64,000 bases of DNA from Lachnospiraceae bacterium (GTDB taxonomy: Bacteria; Bacillota; Clostridia; Lachnospirales; Lachnospiraceae): assembly GCA_910575605.1 (NCBI GenBank), contig CAJTEW010000013.1, forward strand, positions 1 to 64,000, written 5' to 3'. Below, in pieces: positions 1-8,984 of the stretch (position 1 is its first letter; the number at the start of each line of letters is the position of its first letter). The notes below the pieces were generated by a model, which was not told the DNA's origin, made no database searches, and saw nothing but the letters and a program-made list of their open reading frames with translations. The translations under genes were made by a program, and so were the position numbers.

Positions 1-140
1 ACCTGGCATTTGACAGCCTCCTCATCTCGTTTGATATGTTAAGTATACTACATATTTGATAATATAGGAAGCTACAAAACGGATAATTACGGAAGAACCT
101 CTGCGGAAAGCCAATTGTATATTTTGAAAAGGCACAGGAA

Positions 141-800
141 ATGGAATGTATCATGTGCCATAAAAAACATGAAAGCCACGCAAGCTGCGAGGATGGGCAT
201 TTTGTATGTGATGACTGTCATGCGGCAAAGGGAATTCAAGTGATTATGGAGGGCTGCCTTGAGACGGATTTCCGGAATCCTATAGCTATTATGCAGAGAT
301 TAATGGAAAATCCATATATTTATATGCATGGGCCAGAGCATCATGTTATGGTGGGTGCAGCACTTTTGGCAGCTTTTTATAATTCCGGCGGTTATGAAGG
401 AAGAGGAGGCAGAGATGCTTACAAGGCCGCGCTTGAGGAAATGAAGGCACGAGGAGGGGAATATCCCGGCGGTTCCTGCGGTCTGTGGGGCTGCTGCGGG
501 GCGGCAGTCAGTACTGGAATGTTTATGAGTATTATTACAAAGGCTACACCACTTACAGGAAAATCATGGGGATATGCTAATATGATGACGTCCAGAGCTT
601 TAAAAGCAATAGCAGAGACCGGCGGCCCAAGATGCTGCAAACGGAATTCATTTACAGCGGCAGTGGAAGCAGTGGAATTTGTAAAAGAAAAGCTGGGAAT
701 AGAAATGGAACTTTCGAAAGAAATAAAGTGCAGATTTTCAGCAGAAAATCTGCAGTGTTTAAAAAGTCACTGTCCATATTATGGGCCGGGGACGTTGTAA
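141..800 (+). CDS. DUF5714 family cysteine-rich protein, 5' end apparently decayed
   Basis: The protein matches the DUF5714 family of anaerobes, whose activity is unknown. Visible features are cysteine pairs C3/C6 and C23/C26, a central SCGLWGCCGAAVSTG segment, a PRCCKR motif and a terminal C-x4-CPYY cluster, which together suggest metal or Fe-S binding (inference). The 5' end is odd. The ATG has the GGAA directly against it with no spacing. The same frame stays open upstream to a TAA at 84-86 without any ATG, and that stretch reads LCGKPIVYFEKAQEM, which resembles the usual start of this family. The gene therefore probably lost its true start by frameshift or deletion, and the ATG used here may be internal. 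At the 3' end the last residues and the stop codon lie inside an inverted repeat. Family membership is fairly sure; expression of a working protein is not. Confidence 0.6.
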   Translation: MECIMCHKKHESHASCEDGHFVCDDCHAAKGIQVIMEGCLETDFRNPIAIMQRLMENPYIYMHGPEHHVMVGAALLAAFYNSGGYEGRGGRDAYKAALEEMKARGGEYPGGSCGLWGCCGAAVSTGMFMSIITKATPLTGKSWGYANMMTSRALKAIAETGGPRCCKRNSFTAAVEAVEFVKEKLGIEMELSKEIKCRFSAENLQCLKSHCPYYGPGTL

Positions 801-868
801 AATTCAAAAGTGCCTGTCCCCACCTTGGCAGGGGACAGGCACTTTTGAATTTTACAACGTCCCCGGCC
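784..868. repeat. Long inverted repeat, copy 1 (GGGGACG family)
   Basis: The arms run from GGCCGGGGACGTTGTAAAAT to its reverse complement, with the core AAGTGCCTGTCCCC and a short CTTGG-type loop. Pairing is essentially perfect over about 38 bp per arm. It contains the stop codon of the DUF5714 gene and ends 5 bp before the stop of the convergent lipoprotein gene. Related copies are at 14079-14155 and 23129-23209, with short forms at 8926-8963 and 17551-17585. It would form a strong RNA hairpin from either strand and could serve as a bidirectional terminator. Confidence 0.85.
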
Positions 869-873
869 TGCAC

Positions 874-1962
874 TTACGCAGTCGGTATTATCGCATTGAA
901 CAGCCGTGCAATATCGGAATCATCCTTCCCAGCATTTAGCAATGTACTTACATTCAAAGATATTGTTACAACTGTTTCTTTACCGTACGGAGGATTTACT
1001 GCATACTCTTCTAAAAGCTCAACCACTGTTTTGTCAACCTCTTCTTCCGAATAGTATACTCCGCTTTCCAATTGTGTAAAGGCATTCAGCAGGCTGTTAT
1101 TAGGAACTACGGTTACATCGACGGTATAATTATACACCCCGCTTTCCTTTTGTGGGATATTGACAGTATATTTACACTGACTGAATACCTTTTTCAAAGC
1201 CGCCGTATAACGGTCAGTATAGGCAGCGGTCATATTTTCAGGAGGATCAAATGTATCTTGCTCATACCAGGCAGCGGTTTCTTCAACTGTCCTGTCTGTA
1301 TAAAGTGCAAACTGTGCAACATCTCCTTTAAAGGAGGCATCTAGATAAGCAGTCAGAAAGTTGTGTACATCCAGTATTTCACAGACAGAAGAATAGGGCT
1401 CCATATAGTCGCGGAGAACTTGTGACAATAATATTTCCAAGGATTTCTCATCCAGAGAAAAGCCATCTTCAGTCTTTTTTACATCAATGGTTATATTTGC
1501 CTTCGATTCATAAGCTGGTGCATCTTCCAGGGTTTTTGACGCTGCCTCAAGAAGGCTTTGTGTTTCCTGACCCAAATCAGTGGAAGACATGCTGGATAGA
1601 TAGGTATTCCTTATATCCTCTGTTGTTTTGGCAATATTGACTGGCTTAAAGGAAACCGGGACAGAAAAGCTGTCTTTCCCATTTTTCCTTGCTTCAGTTA
1701 CCTTAAATTCTACAGTATCAAATGCTTTCTTAAGAAAAGAGAGGTAAGGCTTTCTTAATTCTTCTGGGAACGTAAGAATATACTCTTTGTTAACTTTTTC
1801 GATTCCCTTATCAAGAAGCGGGGAAAATAATTCTGTCCCGCCTGTTTTCAGGGCATTAATTCTTTCACCCACATACTGGTCCGCTGTAGGCCCTTTTTCA
1901 CATCCTGAAAGGATAAATAAGAGAAGGGTTATCGTCAGTAATAAAAATCCTTTTTTCTTCAT
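874..1962 (-). CDS. Predicted lipoprotein of unknown function
   Basis: This 362-residue protein starts with a lysine-rich n-region, a hydrophobic stretch and the lipobox LSGC (Cys at about residue 21), so it should be lipid-anchored on the outer face of the membrane. The rest is soluble and mixed alpha/beta, without a motif I recognise. Two similar-looking halves (about 30-190 and 195-360), each with a conserved Y-x2-Y/F helix followed by beta-rich sequence, suggest a duplicated domain such as is seen in several DUF lipoproteins of Lachnospiraceae (inference). The start is supported by GGAGG ten bases upstream. It is monocistronic and convergent with the DUF5714 gene, with the inverted repeat between them. 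Confidence 0.75.
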   Translation of the reverse strand: MKKKGFLLLTITLLLFILSGCEKGPTADQYVGERINALKTGGTELFSPLLDKGIEKVNKEYILTFPEELRKPYLSFLKKAFDTVEFKVTEARKNGKDSFSVPVSFKPVNIAKTTEDIRNTYLSSMSSTDLGQETQSLLEAASKTLEDAPAYESKANITIDVKKTEDGFSLDEKSLEILLSQVLRDYMEPYSSVCEILDVHNFLTAYLDASFKGDVAQFALYTDRTVEETAAWYEQDTFDPPENMTAAYTDRYTAALKKVFSQCKYTVNIPQKESGVYNYTVDVTVVPNNSLLNAFTQLESGVYYSEEEVDKTVVELLEEYAVNPPYGKETVVTISLNVSTLLNAGKDDSDIARLFNAIIPTA

Positions 1963-2076
1963 AGATTCTATTCCTCCGCATTTTGCCGCCGCTTACTTTA
2001 TGGCCGGCGGCACTGTATTTTCTATAATAAATATATTTTAACACAAATACTACTGGAAAAACATATCCATTTTATA

Positions 2077-2130
2077 TATAATAATGTTGCAGTAACTTTC
2101 AAGTTACTGTGAACGAAAGTGAACAGTAAC
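2077..2130 (+). promoter_or_regulatory. Leader of the purine genes with two mutually exclusive hairpins
   Basis: A TATAAT box (2077-2082) is followed by CAGTAAC (2090-2096), GTTACTG (2103-2109) and CAGTAAC (2124-2130). The middle arm can pair with either neighbour but not both at once. The last arm ends 33 bp before the IMP cyclohydrolase start. This could be an operator or an attenuator; the sequence alone cannot decide. No clear PurR box pair is visible. Confidence 0.4.
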
Positions 2131-2162
2131 ACTTCCAAACATCAAACAAAGGAGAGGTATTC

Positions 2163-2876
2163 ATGGAAATGTTAAATCTTGAAAAGGAATTACAGAATAA
2201 TTCTTATCCGGGCCGCGGTATTATAATAGGAAAGAGTGCAGACGGATTAAAGGCGGTGACGGCTTATTTTATTATGGGGCGAAGCGAAAACAGCCGTAAT
2301 CGTATATTTGTGGAGGAGGGTGAAGGTATCCGCACACAAGCATTTGACCCTGCGAAGCTTTCAGATCCAAGCCTTATCATTTATGCGCCGGTGCGCGTGC
2401 TGGGTAATAAGACGATTGTGACAAATGGTGACCAGACAGATACAATTTACGAGGGAATGGATAAGCAGCTTACCTTTGAGCAGTCTTTAAGATGCAGGGA
2501 GTTTGAACCAGATAAGCCGAATTATACGCCCAGGATTTCTGGAATCATGCATATTGAAAACGGAACCTACAACTATGCTATGTCTATTTTAAAGAGTAAT
2601 AACGGAAATCCTGAAAGCTGTAATCGTTACACATTTGCATACGAGAATCCAGCGGCAGGAGAGGGACATTTTATCCATACGTATAAATGTGACGGAAATC
2701 CCCTTCCGAGCTTTGAAGGTGAGCCTAAGCTTGTAAAGATTCCAGACGACATGAATACTTTTACTGATATATTGTGGAGCAGTCTTAATGAGGATAACAA
2801 GGTTTCTCTCTTCGTACGTTATATTAATATTGCAGACGGAACCTATGAGACTAAGATTGTAAATAAAAACCAGTAA
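2163..2876 (+). CDS. purO: IMP cyclohydrolase, archaeal PurO type
   Basis: It catalyses the last step of de novo IMP synthesis, closing FAICAR to IMP in the cytoplasm. The 237-residue protein carries the PurO (PF07826) signature: an N-terminal NSYPGRGIIIG segment, the YFIMGRSENSRNR loop and a TNGDQTDTIY strand. It is unrelated to the bacterial PurH N-terminal domain. The neighbour 13 bp downstream is an AICAR transformylase lacking the cyclohydrolase half, so the two genes together replace bifunctional PurH. GGAGAGG precedes the ATG. This arrangement is known in Clostridia, so it is unusual in enzyme type but not novel. Confidence 0.88.
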   Translation: MEMLNLEKELQNNSYPGRGIIIGKSADGLKAVTAYFIMGRSENSRNRIFVEEGEGIRTQAFDPAKLSDPSLIIYAPVRVLGNKTIVTNGDQTDTIYEGMDKQLTFEQSLRCREFEPDKPNYTPRISGIMHIENGTYNYAMSILKSNNGNPESCNRYTFAYENPAAGEGHFIHTYKCDGNPLPSFEGEPKLVKIPDDMNTFTDILWSSLNEDNKVSLFVRYINIADGTYETKIVNKNQ

Positions 2877-2889
2877 GGAGGATCTTTAT

Positions 2890-4068
2890 ATGAAAGAGTT
2901 AGAATTAAAATATGGATGCAACCCTAACCAAAAGCCGTCAAAGATCTACATGGCAGACGGAAGTGACCTTCCTATTGAAGTGTTAAACGGGAAGCCGGGA
3001 TATATTAATTTTTTGGATGCATTTAACGGGTGGCAGCTTGTAAGCGAATTAAAAAAAGCAGCTGGGCTTCCGGCAGCAGCTTCTTTTAAGCATGTGTCTC
3101 CGGCAGGTGCGGCTGTAGGACTTCCACTTGATGATACGCTGGCAAAGATCTACTGGGTAGACGATTTAGGCGGACTCTCTCCCCTTGCATGCGCTTATGC
3201 AAGAGCAAGAGGAGCAGACAGGATGTCCTCCTTTGGAGATTTTGTTTCCCTGTCAGATGTCTGCGACGCAGATACGGCAAGGCTGATTAAACGAGAGGTT
3301 TCCGATGGTGTCATCGCGCCTGGATATACAGAGGAAGCTCTTGAGATTTTGAGGCAGAAGAAAAACGGCAATTACAATGTTATCAGGATTGATGCAGCAT
3401 ATAAGCCTGAGGCACTAGAGCACAAGGATGTATTTGGAATCACCTTTGAGCAGGGAAGAAATGAGTTAAAAATTGACGAGAAATTTTTTGCAAATATTGT
3501 TACAGATAATAAAGAGCTTACAGAACAGGCAAAGATTGACCTTGCTATTTCTATGATAACATTAAAATATACACAGTCTAATTCTGTATGCTATGTAAAG
3601 GACGGACAGGCAATTGGAATCGGTGCCGGTCAGCAGTCAAGAATCCACTGCACACGCCTTGCAGGACAGAAGGCTGACAACTGGTGGCTGAGACAGTCTC
3701 CTCAGGTAATGAACCTTCCATTTGTAGATTCCATCCGCCGTGCAGACAGGGACAATGCCATAGATTTATATATCGGCGAGGACTATATGGATGTACTTGC
3801 TGAGGGGGCATGGCAGAATATATTCAAGGAGAAGCCAGAAGTATTTACAAGAGAAGCAAAGAGAGAGTGGCTTGATAAGATGACAGACGTAGCTCTCGGC
3901 TCAGATGCATTTTTCCCATTTGGGGATAACATAGAGCGGGCTCACAGAAGCGGTGTGAAATATGTGGCACAGCCGGGCGGTTCAGTAAGAGATGATAATG
4001 TGATTGCGACTTGTAATAAATATGGTATGGTAATGGCATTTACAGGGCTGCGTCTGTTCCATCATTAG
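2890..4068 (+). CDS. purH: Phosphoribosylaminoimidazolecarboxamide (AICAR) formyltransferase, stand-alone
   Basis: It transfers the formyl group of 10-formyl-THF to AICAR, giving FAICAR for the PurO encoded just upstream. The protein has 392 residues, against about 510-530 for bifunctional PurH; it begins directly with the transformylase region (LKYGCNPNQKPSKIY) and has the SFKHVSPAGAAVG motif with the catalytic Lys-His pair at about residues 60-62. Further conserved stretches are SNSVCYVKDGQAIGIGAGQQSR and the C-terminal AQPGGSVRD. It lacks the N-terminal IMP cyclohydrolase (MGS-like) domain. AAGGAGG lies before the start and the gene is clearly co-transcribed with purO. Confidence 0.9.
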   Translation: MKELELKYGCNPNQKPSKIYMADGSDLPIEVLNGKPGYINFLDAFNGWQLVSELKKAAGLPAAASFKHVSPAGAAVGLPLDDTLAKIYWVDDLGGLSPLACAYARARGADRMSSFGDFVSLSDVCDADTARLIKREVSDGVIAPGYTEEALEILRQKKNGNYNVIRIDAAYKPEALEHKDVFGITFEQGRNELKIDEKFFANIVTDNKELTEQAKIDLAISMITLKYTQSNSVCYVKDGQAIGIGAGQQSRIHCTRLAGQKADNWWLRQSPQVMNLPFVDSIRRADRDNAIDLYIGEDYMDVLAEGAWQNIFKEKPEVFTREAKREWLDKMTDVALGSDAFFPFGDNIERAHRSGVKYVAQPGGSVRDDNVIATCNKYGMVMAFTGLRLFHH

Positions 4069-4070
4069 AG

Positions 4071-4151
4071 TTGTATCTTCAGGACAAATGCTATATAATA
4101 GTAAAGATCTAAAAATAATAATATGTATTAGTATCCTTCTTGGACAAGAAG
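4071..4151 (+). promoter_or_regulatory. glmM promoter and downstream palindrome
   Basis: TTGTAT (4071-4076) and TATAAT (4094-4099) are spaced by 17 bp. The palindrome CTTCTTGGACAAGAAG (4136-4151, 7-bp arms) lies downstream in the expected 5' untranslated region and could be an operator or a hairpin. Confidence 0.5.
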
Positions 4152-4186
4152 AACAGAACGTCAAATGATATGGAGGAGATTTCAGT

Positions 4187-5533
4187 ATGGGAAAATATTT
4201 TGGAACAGACGGCTTCCGCGGTGAAGCAAATGAAGTACTGACAGTTGAACATGCATTTAAAGTAGGAAGATATCTTGGATGGTATTATGGACAGGAGCAT
4301 AAGGCAAAGATTGTTATCGGAAAAGATACAAGAAGAAGCAGCTATATGTTCGAATATGCCCTTGCTGCAGGACTGACCGCTTCTGGTGCAAATGCGCACC
4401 TTCTTCACGTAACGACAACGCCTAGCGTATCCTATGTGGCAAGAACAGAGGACTTTGACTGTGGAATCATGATTTCAGCAAGCCATAATCCTTACTATGA
4501 CAATGGAATTAAGATTATCAACGGAAAAGGCCACAAGATGGAGGCAGAGATAGAGGAAAAGATTGAACAGTATATAGACGGCGAAATCGGTGAGCTTCCG
4601 CTTGCAAAAAAAGAAGATATTGGCCGTACTATTGACTATGCGGCAGGTAGAAACCGATATATTGGCTATCTCATTACTCTAGCTACGCGTTCTTTTGAGA
4701 ATAAGAGAGTCGGCCTGGACTGCTCAAATGGAAGTGCATTTGCAATTGCAAAAAGTGTATATGATGCACTTGGTGCGAAAACCTATGTCATCAACTGTGA
4801 GCCGGATGGAACGAACATTAATACAAACTGCGGCTCCACACACATTGAAGTACTTCAGAATTTCGTGAAGGAGAAGAAGCTGGACGTTGGATTCGCATTT
4901 GACGGTGACGCGGACCGCTGTATTGCAGTGGATGAGAACGGCGAGATTGTAGACGGGGATTTGATTCTTTACATCTGCGGAAAATATCTCAAGGAAAATG
5001 GACGGTTGAATGGAGATACAATCGTTACGACAATTATGTCAAATTTGGGATTATATAAAGCATGCGATAAAATCGGCATGAAATATGAAAAGACAGCTGT
5101 GGGAGATAAATACGTTTATGAAAATATGGTACAGAATAATTTCTGTCTTGGCGGCGAGCAGTCAGGCCATATTATTTTCAGCAAGCATGCAACAACGGGT
5201 GACGGAATTCTAACCTCCCTCATGATTATGGAGGTTATGCTTGAGAAAAAGATGACTCTTGCAAAGCTTGCAGAGCCGGTAAAGATATATCCGCAGCTTC
5301 TTCAGAATGTAAGAGTACTTGATAAAAAAACGGCACGGGAAAATCCGGAAGTAATCAAAGCAGTCGATGCAGTTGCAGAGGCGCTTGGAGACGACGGACG
5401 AATTCTTGTACGAGAGAGCGGTACAGAGCCGGTAATCCGTGTTATGGTAGAGGCAGCTACTGATGAACTCTGCGAAAAATATGTAGCGCAGGTTGTGGAT
5501 ATAATCAGGGCTGAAGGATTAGTTGTTGAGTAG
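4187..5533 (+). CDS. glmM: Phosphoglucosamine mutase
   Basis: It converts glucosamine-6-phosphate to glucosamine-1-phosphate for UDP-GlcNAc and cell-wall synthesis. Length (448 residues) is normal for the family. Seen in order: N-terminal GKYFGTDGFRG, the phosphoserine loop ISASHNPYYDNGIKI near residue 100, the metal-binding FDGDADRC near residue 240, the sugar-binding GGEQSGHI near residue 325 and the C-terminal phosphate-binding RESGTEPVIRVM. All catalytic motifs are intact. GGAGGAG precedes the ATG, and the gene has its own promoter and a strong terminator, so it is likely a single-gene unit. Confidence 0.95.
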   Translation: MGKYFGTDGFRGEANEVLTVEHAFKVGRYLGWYYGQEHKAKIVIGKDTRRSSYMFEYALAAGLTASGANAHLLHVTTTPSVSYVARTEDFDCGIMISASHNPYYDNGIKIINGKGHKMEAEIEEKIEQYIDGEIGELPLAKKEDIGRTIDYAAGRNRYIGYLITLATRSFENKRVGLDCSNGSAFAIAKSVYDALGAKTYVINCEPDGTNINTNCGSTHIEVLQNFVKEKKLDVGFAFDGDADRCIAVDENGEIVDGDLILYICGKYLKENGRLNGDTIVTTIMSNLGLYKACDKIGMKYEKTAVGDKYVYENMVQNNFCLGGEQSGHIIFSKHATTGDGILTSLMIMEVMLEKKMTLAKLAEPVKIYPQLLQNVRVLDKKTARENPEVIKAVDAVAEALGDDGRILVRESGTEPVIRVMVEAATDELCEKYVAQVVDIIRAEGLVVE

Positions 5534-5542
5534 AGGTCAATT

Positions 5543-5590
5543 AAAAACCTGCCGGAGTCGCAAATTTTGTGAAACTCCGGCAGGTTTTTT
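5543..5590. terminator. Bidirectional terminator between glmM and ddl
   Basis: Stem AAAAACCTGCCGGAGT pairs with ACTCCGGCAGGTTTTT around an AT-rich loop; a T-run follows on both strands. It lies 10 bp after the glmM stop and 5 bp after the ddl stop. Confidence 0.9.
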
Positions 5591-5595
5591 ACTGC

Positions 5596-6654
5596 CTATC
5601 TTTCGAACGCTGCTTCAATCAGCCGGCTGATTAGGTTCTCCTTTGAGACACCTTCAGCCTCCCACAGCATCGGATACATACTGATAGCCGTAAATCCAGG
5701 CATAGTATTAATCTCATTGAAAATAACTTCTCCGTCATTTGTTACAAAGAAGTCTACCCTTGCAAGGCCATAGCCGTCTACTGCATTAAAAATCTTTTCC
5801 GCAGCCTTCTTTACCTGCCGGGTAGAATCTCCCGGAAGTTCTGGATTAACAACAGTACGTGAATCCTCATTAAAATATTTTGCTTCAAAGTCATAAAAAT
5901 CTGCTGCTGGAAGGATTTCCCCTACCCCGGAAGAAAGAACGGGTTTCTCCCCTCCGCCAAATACGGCACATTCGATTTCATGACCGTAAATCATCTCCTC
6001 AACAAGAATCTTTCTGTCATGGCGGGAGGCTTCCTCAAGTCCAGCAATAAGCTCTTCCCGGTTTTCTGCCTTGCTGACTCCTCTTGACGAGCCCGCATTA
6101 GACGGTTTGATAAATACCGGATAAGAAAATTTGTCTTCTACCTGCTTTATGACAGCATCCATATCCTTCTTCATCTTCCATACCATAACCGGTACATAAT
6201 CTGCCTGCCGGATACCAAGGTCGTCAACAATAATTTTTGTGTATAATTTATCCATAGATACTGCAGAGGCAAGAACTCCGCATCCTACATATGGAATCTG
6301 GGCCAGTTCAAGAAGTCCCTGGATAGTACCGTCTTCCCCGTTAGGTCCGTGGAGCACCGGGAATACAACGTCAATATCTGTCTGAGAGACAGCTCCATTT
6401 ACAGTAAACACAATACATTTTTTCGTTGCATCAGGAGAAATGACAGCCTCTGTCTTACTTTTTCTCCATGCATCGGAACGTATATCTTCTACAGATTCGG
6501 TTTTAAGCCAATGACCGTCTTCTGTTATTCCGATAAGAATCAAATCGTATTGCTCCTTATCAATCAAATCAACCACATTTGCAGCAGACATACAGGATAC
6601 GATATGTTCGGAGGACTGTCCGCCGAACAGTACAGCTATTTTCTTTTTTGTCAT
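5596..6654 (-). CDS. ddl: D-alanine--D-alanine ligase
   Basis: This ATP-grasp enzyme makes the D-Ala-D-Ala dipeptide of peptidoglycan in the cytoplasm. The 352-residue protein has the N-terminal VLFGGQSSEHIVS motif, the HGPNGEDGTIQGLLE motif, the ATP-grasp KPSNAGSSRGVSK loop, the EEMIYGHEIECAV strand and the C-terminal FNEINTMPGFTAISMYP motif. Nothing in the sequence suggests the VanA-type D-Ala-D-Lac variant. It is the second gene of a minus-strand pair, 23 bp behind yitT. Confidence 0.93.
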   Translation of the reverse strand: MTKKKIAVLFGGQSSEHIVSCMSAANVVDLIDKEQYDLILIGITEDGHWLKTESVEDIRSDAWRKSKTEAVISPDATKKCIVFTVNGAVSQTDIDVVFPVLHGPNGEDGTIQGLLELAQIPYVGCGVLASAVSMDKLYTKIIVDDLGIRQADYVPVMVWKMKKDMDAVIKQVEDKFSYPVFIKPSNAGSSRGVSKAENREELIAGLEEASRHDRKILVEEMIYGHEIECAVFGGGEKPVLSSGVGEILPAADFYDFEAKYFNEDSRTVVNPELPGDSTRQVKKAAEKIFNAVDGYGLARVDFFVTNDGEVIFNEINTMPGFTAISMYPMLWEAEGVSKENLISRLIEAAFER

Positions 6655-6677
6655 AAAATACTCCCTTCAGTTAAAAA

Positions 6678-7520
6678 CTAGATTGAGTGGAATCCCTTTC
6701 CTATAATTTCACTTGTATTTGAAATTAATAGGAAAGCATCTGAGGCATTTTCCTTAATGTAGTTCCGAAGCTTAACTGCCTCTACACGGTTAAGTACTGT
6801 GAAAATGATATATTTATCCTCCCCGGAAAAAGCTCCTTTTCCCGATACAATAGTTGCGCTTCTGTTAAGCTTCTCCTTGATGAAATCACAGATAGGCTCA
6901 GGATTCGTACATACAACATTGAAATACTTGGAAAGATTCAGGCTTTCAATAAAGCCGTCAATCATAAAGGAGCGGACAAATAATCCTAGAAAAGAATATA
7001 ATCCAGTTTCAATGTCGAACACAAAACAGCCGGCCAAAGTAATGAGAAAATCTGTGACCATAAGTGCATTTCCAATGTTAAGGCTTGAATACTTTTTCAT
7101 AATCATGGCAATGACATCTGTACCACCGCTGGATGCCCCAATGTTAAAAAGAACAGCAGAGCCAAGAGCCGGGAGTGCAATAGCAAAGGCAAGTTCCAAA
7201 ACAGGCTGGGTAGTTAACGGATGGCTCATAGGAAATACTCTTTCCAACAGTGACAAGGTTACGGACAGCAGAATACTACAGTAGCCAGTTTTTGCAGCAA
7301 ATTTTTTCCCAAGTACAAAGAAGCCGATAGCCAGAAGTATCATGTTTGTAATAAACGTAAAATCACTGGCAGACACAACCCCTGTTTTTGCAACCAGTAC
7401 AGCAAGACCAGTGATACCTCCAAACGTAAAGTTATTGGCAAACTTGAAAAAATAGACGCCTGCAGCCATAATAAGTGTGCTTCCAGTCAGAAGACCGAAG
7501 TTTTTTAACTGTGCTTTCAT
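6678..7520 (-). CDS. YitT-family membrane protein (DUF161/DUF2179)
   Basis: The YitT family consists of membrane proteins of undefined transport or signalling role. About five to six hydrophobic segments lie between residues 8 and 190, with the family motif GGITGLAVL near residue 30 and SSGGTDVIAMIMKKY in the middle. The cytoplasmic C-terminus (about residues 200-275) is the DUF2179 ligand-binding domain, with the RVEAVKLRNYIKENA helix. I chose the internal ATG because GGGGAT lies before it and a promoter lies just upstream; the open frame extends 49 codons further, but that extension is not family-like. It is followed by ddl on the same transcript. Confidence 0.85.
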   Translation of the reverse strand: MKAQLKNFGLLTGSTLIMAAGVYFFKFANNFTFGGITGLAVLVAKTGVVSASDFTFITNMILLAIGFFVLGKKFAAKTGYCSILLSVTLSLLERVFPMSHPLTTQPVLELAFAIALPALGSAVLFNIGASSGGTDVIAMIMKKYSSLNIGNALMVTDFLITLAGCFVFDIETGLYSFLGLFVRSFMIDGFIESLNLSKYFNVVCTNPEPICDFIKEKLNRSATIVSGKGAFSGEDKYIIFTVLNRVEAVKLRNYIKENASDAFLLISNTSEIIGKGFHSI

Positions 7521-7563
7521 AATAAAATCCCCAATGTAAATTTTTTCTGTTACTCCGTCCCCA

Positions 7564-7592
7564 ATTGTAACGCTATGGGGTATAAAAGTCAA
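7564..7592 (-). promoter_or_regulatory. Promoter of yitT-ddl
   Basis: On the minus strand TTGACT and TACAAT are spaced by exactly 17 bp, about 45 bp ahead of the chosen yitT ATG. Confidence 0.65.
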
Positions 7593-7665
7593 CGGAATTT
7601 GATGAAACATTGCATTGGAACAGAAGAATTGGTGCATAATATTTTTCATGAAGGAGGAAAAAAAC

Positions 7666-8946
7666 ATGCATAAGTATTTACCGATTACGGATATTTACGC
7701 GAGAGAAATTTTAGATTCCAGGGGGAATCCTACAATAGAGGTTGAGGTACTGGCAGGAGAGAATTATCTTGGAAGGGCAGGAGTGCCTTCAGGGGCCTCC
7801 ACGGGCCAGTTTGAAGCACTGGAGCTTAGAGATAAGGAAGCAAGATACGCAGGCCTGGGTGTAGAGCACGCTGTAGACCATGTTAACGCAAAAATTGCAC
7901 CGGAGCTTATCGGAATGAATGTATTTGACCAGGTGAAGCTTGATGCGGTTCTTAAAAAGCTCGACGGGACGGAAAACAAATCAGGCTTGGGCGCAAATGC
8001 CATGCTCGGTGTATCTATGGCGGCTTCTAAGGCAGCTTCTAAGGCAGCAGGGCTTCCTTTGTATGCTTATCTTGGAGGAACTAATGCGAAGCGTCTTCCG
8101 ATACCGATGATGAATATTATGAACGGCGGGAGGCATGCGGACAACACCATAGATATACAGGAATTTATGATTATGCCATCCGGAGCCTGCTGCTTTAAAG
8201 AGGGCCTGCGCATGTGTGCGGAAATCTATCATGTTTTAAAAAAGATATTAAAACGAGAGGGCTTAAATACAGCAGTAGGAGATGAAGGTGGATTCGCACC
8301 GGACCTGCCTGACACTAAGGCGGCGCTTACATTTATAATAAATGCAGTTAGAGAGGCAGGATACCAGCCAGGAAAGGATGTAAGTCTTGCTCTAGATGTG
8401 GCGGCATCAGAAATGTATGATAAGAAATTTAAAAAATATGTCTTTGAAGGTGAAGGAAAAATGAGGGGCGGCGATGTCATCCGCTCTGCAGAAGAGCTTA
8501 TTGATTATTATGAGGAGCTTATCGAGGAATTTCCAATTGTATCCATCGAGGATCCTCTGGATGAGGAGGACTGGGACGGATGGGAGCTTCTTACTACCAG
8601 GCTGGGACTTCATACACAGCTTGTAGGAGATGACCTATTTGTAACAAATACAAAACGGCTCCAGACAGGAATCGAGAGAAAGGCGGCAAATGCGGTTCTC
8701 ATAAAAGTAAACCAGATAGGAACACTGACAGAAGCATTTGATGCTATAGAGATGGCAAAAAATGCGGGATACCGCACAATTGTTTCACACCGTTCAGGAG
8801 AAACGGCAGATACTATTATTGCAGACATTGCGGTAGCGTTTAATACAGGGCAGATAAAGACCGGAGCACCCTGCAGATCCGAGCGGGTGGAGAAGTATAA
8901 CAGACTTCTTAGAATAGAAGAGCAGTTGGGGACGGGGTTTTTTTAA
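7666..8946 (+). CDS. eno: Enolase, C-terminus supplied by a repeat element
   Basis: It interconverts 2-phosphoglycerate and phosphoenolpyruvate in glycolysis. The 426-residue protein has [14 protein letters not shown] near the start, [13 protein letters not shown], the [10 protein letters not shown] segment, the metal ligands in [20 protein letters not shown] and GDDLFVTN, and [10 protein letters not shown] with the substrate-binding residues. The ATG preceded by AAGGAGG starts [21 protein letters not shown]; the in-frame start 51 bp upstream lacks family similarity. Oddity: the last residues LGTGFF and the TAA are encoded by the perfect palindrome at 8926-8963, so the native tail was replaced. 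The active site is complete. Confidence 0.93.
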   Translation: MHKYLPITDIYAREILDSRGNPTIEVEVLAGENYLGRAGVPSGASTGQFEALELRDKEARYAGLGVEHAVDHVNAKIAPELIGMNVFDQVKLDAVLKKLDGTENKSGLGANAMLGVSMAASKAASKAAGLPLYAYLGGTNAKRLPIPMMNIMNGGRHADNTIDIQEFMIMPSGACCFKEGLRMCAEIYHVLKKILKREGLNTAVGDEGGFAPDLPDTKAALTFIINAVREAGYQPGKDVSLALDVAASEMYDKKFKKYVFEGEGKMRGGDVIRSAEELIDYYEELIEEFPIVSIEDPLDEEDWDGWELLTTRLGLHTQLVGDDLFVTNTKRLQTGIERKAANAVLIKVNQIGTLTEAFDAIEMAKNAGYRTIVSHRSGETADTIIADIAVAFNTGQIKTGAPCRSERVEKYNRLLRIEEQLGTGFF

Positions 8947-8963
8947 AAAAACCCCGTCCCCAA
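8926..8963. repeat. Perfect 38-bp palindrome (short GGGGACGGGG element)
   Basis: The element reads TTGGGGACGGGG, seven T, seven A, then the exact reverse complement. It carries the stop codon of eno (8944-8946). The outer 12 bp match the ends of the copy at 23129-23209, and the copy at 17551-17585 shares GGGACGGGGTTTTT. The transcript would fold as a long GC-rich stem without a following T-run. Confidence 0.85.
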
Positions 8964-8984
8964 CTGTTCATATGTTGCAGAATA

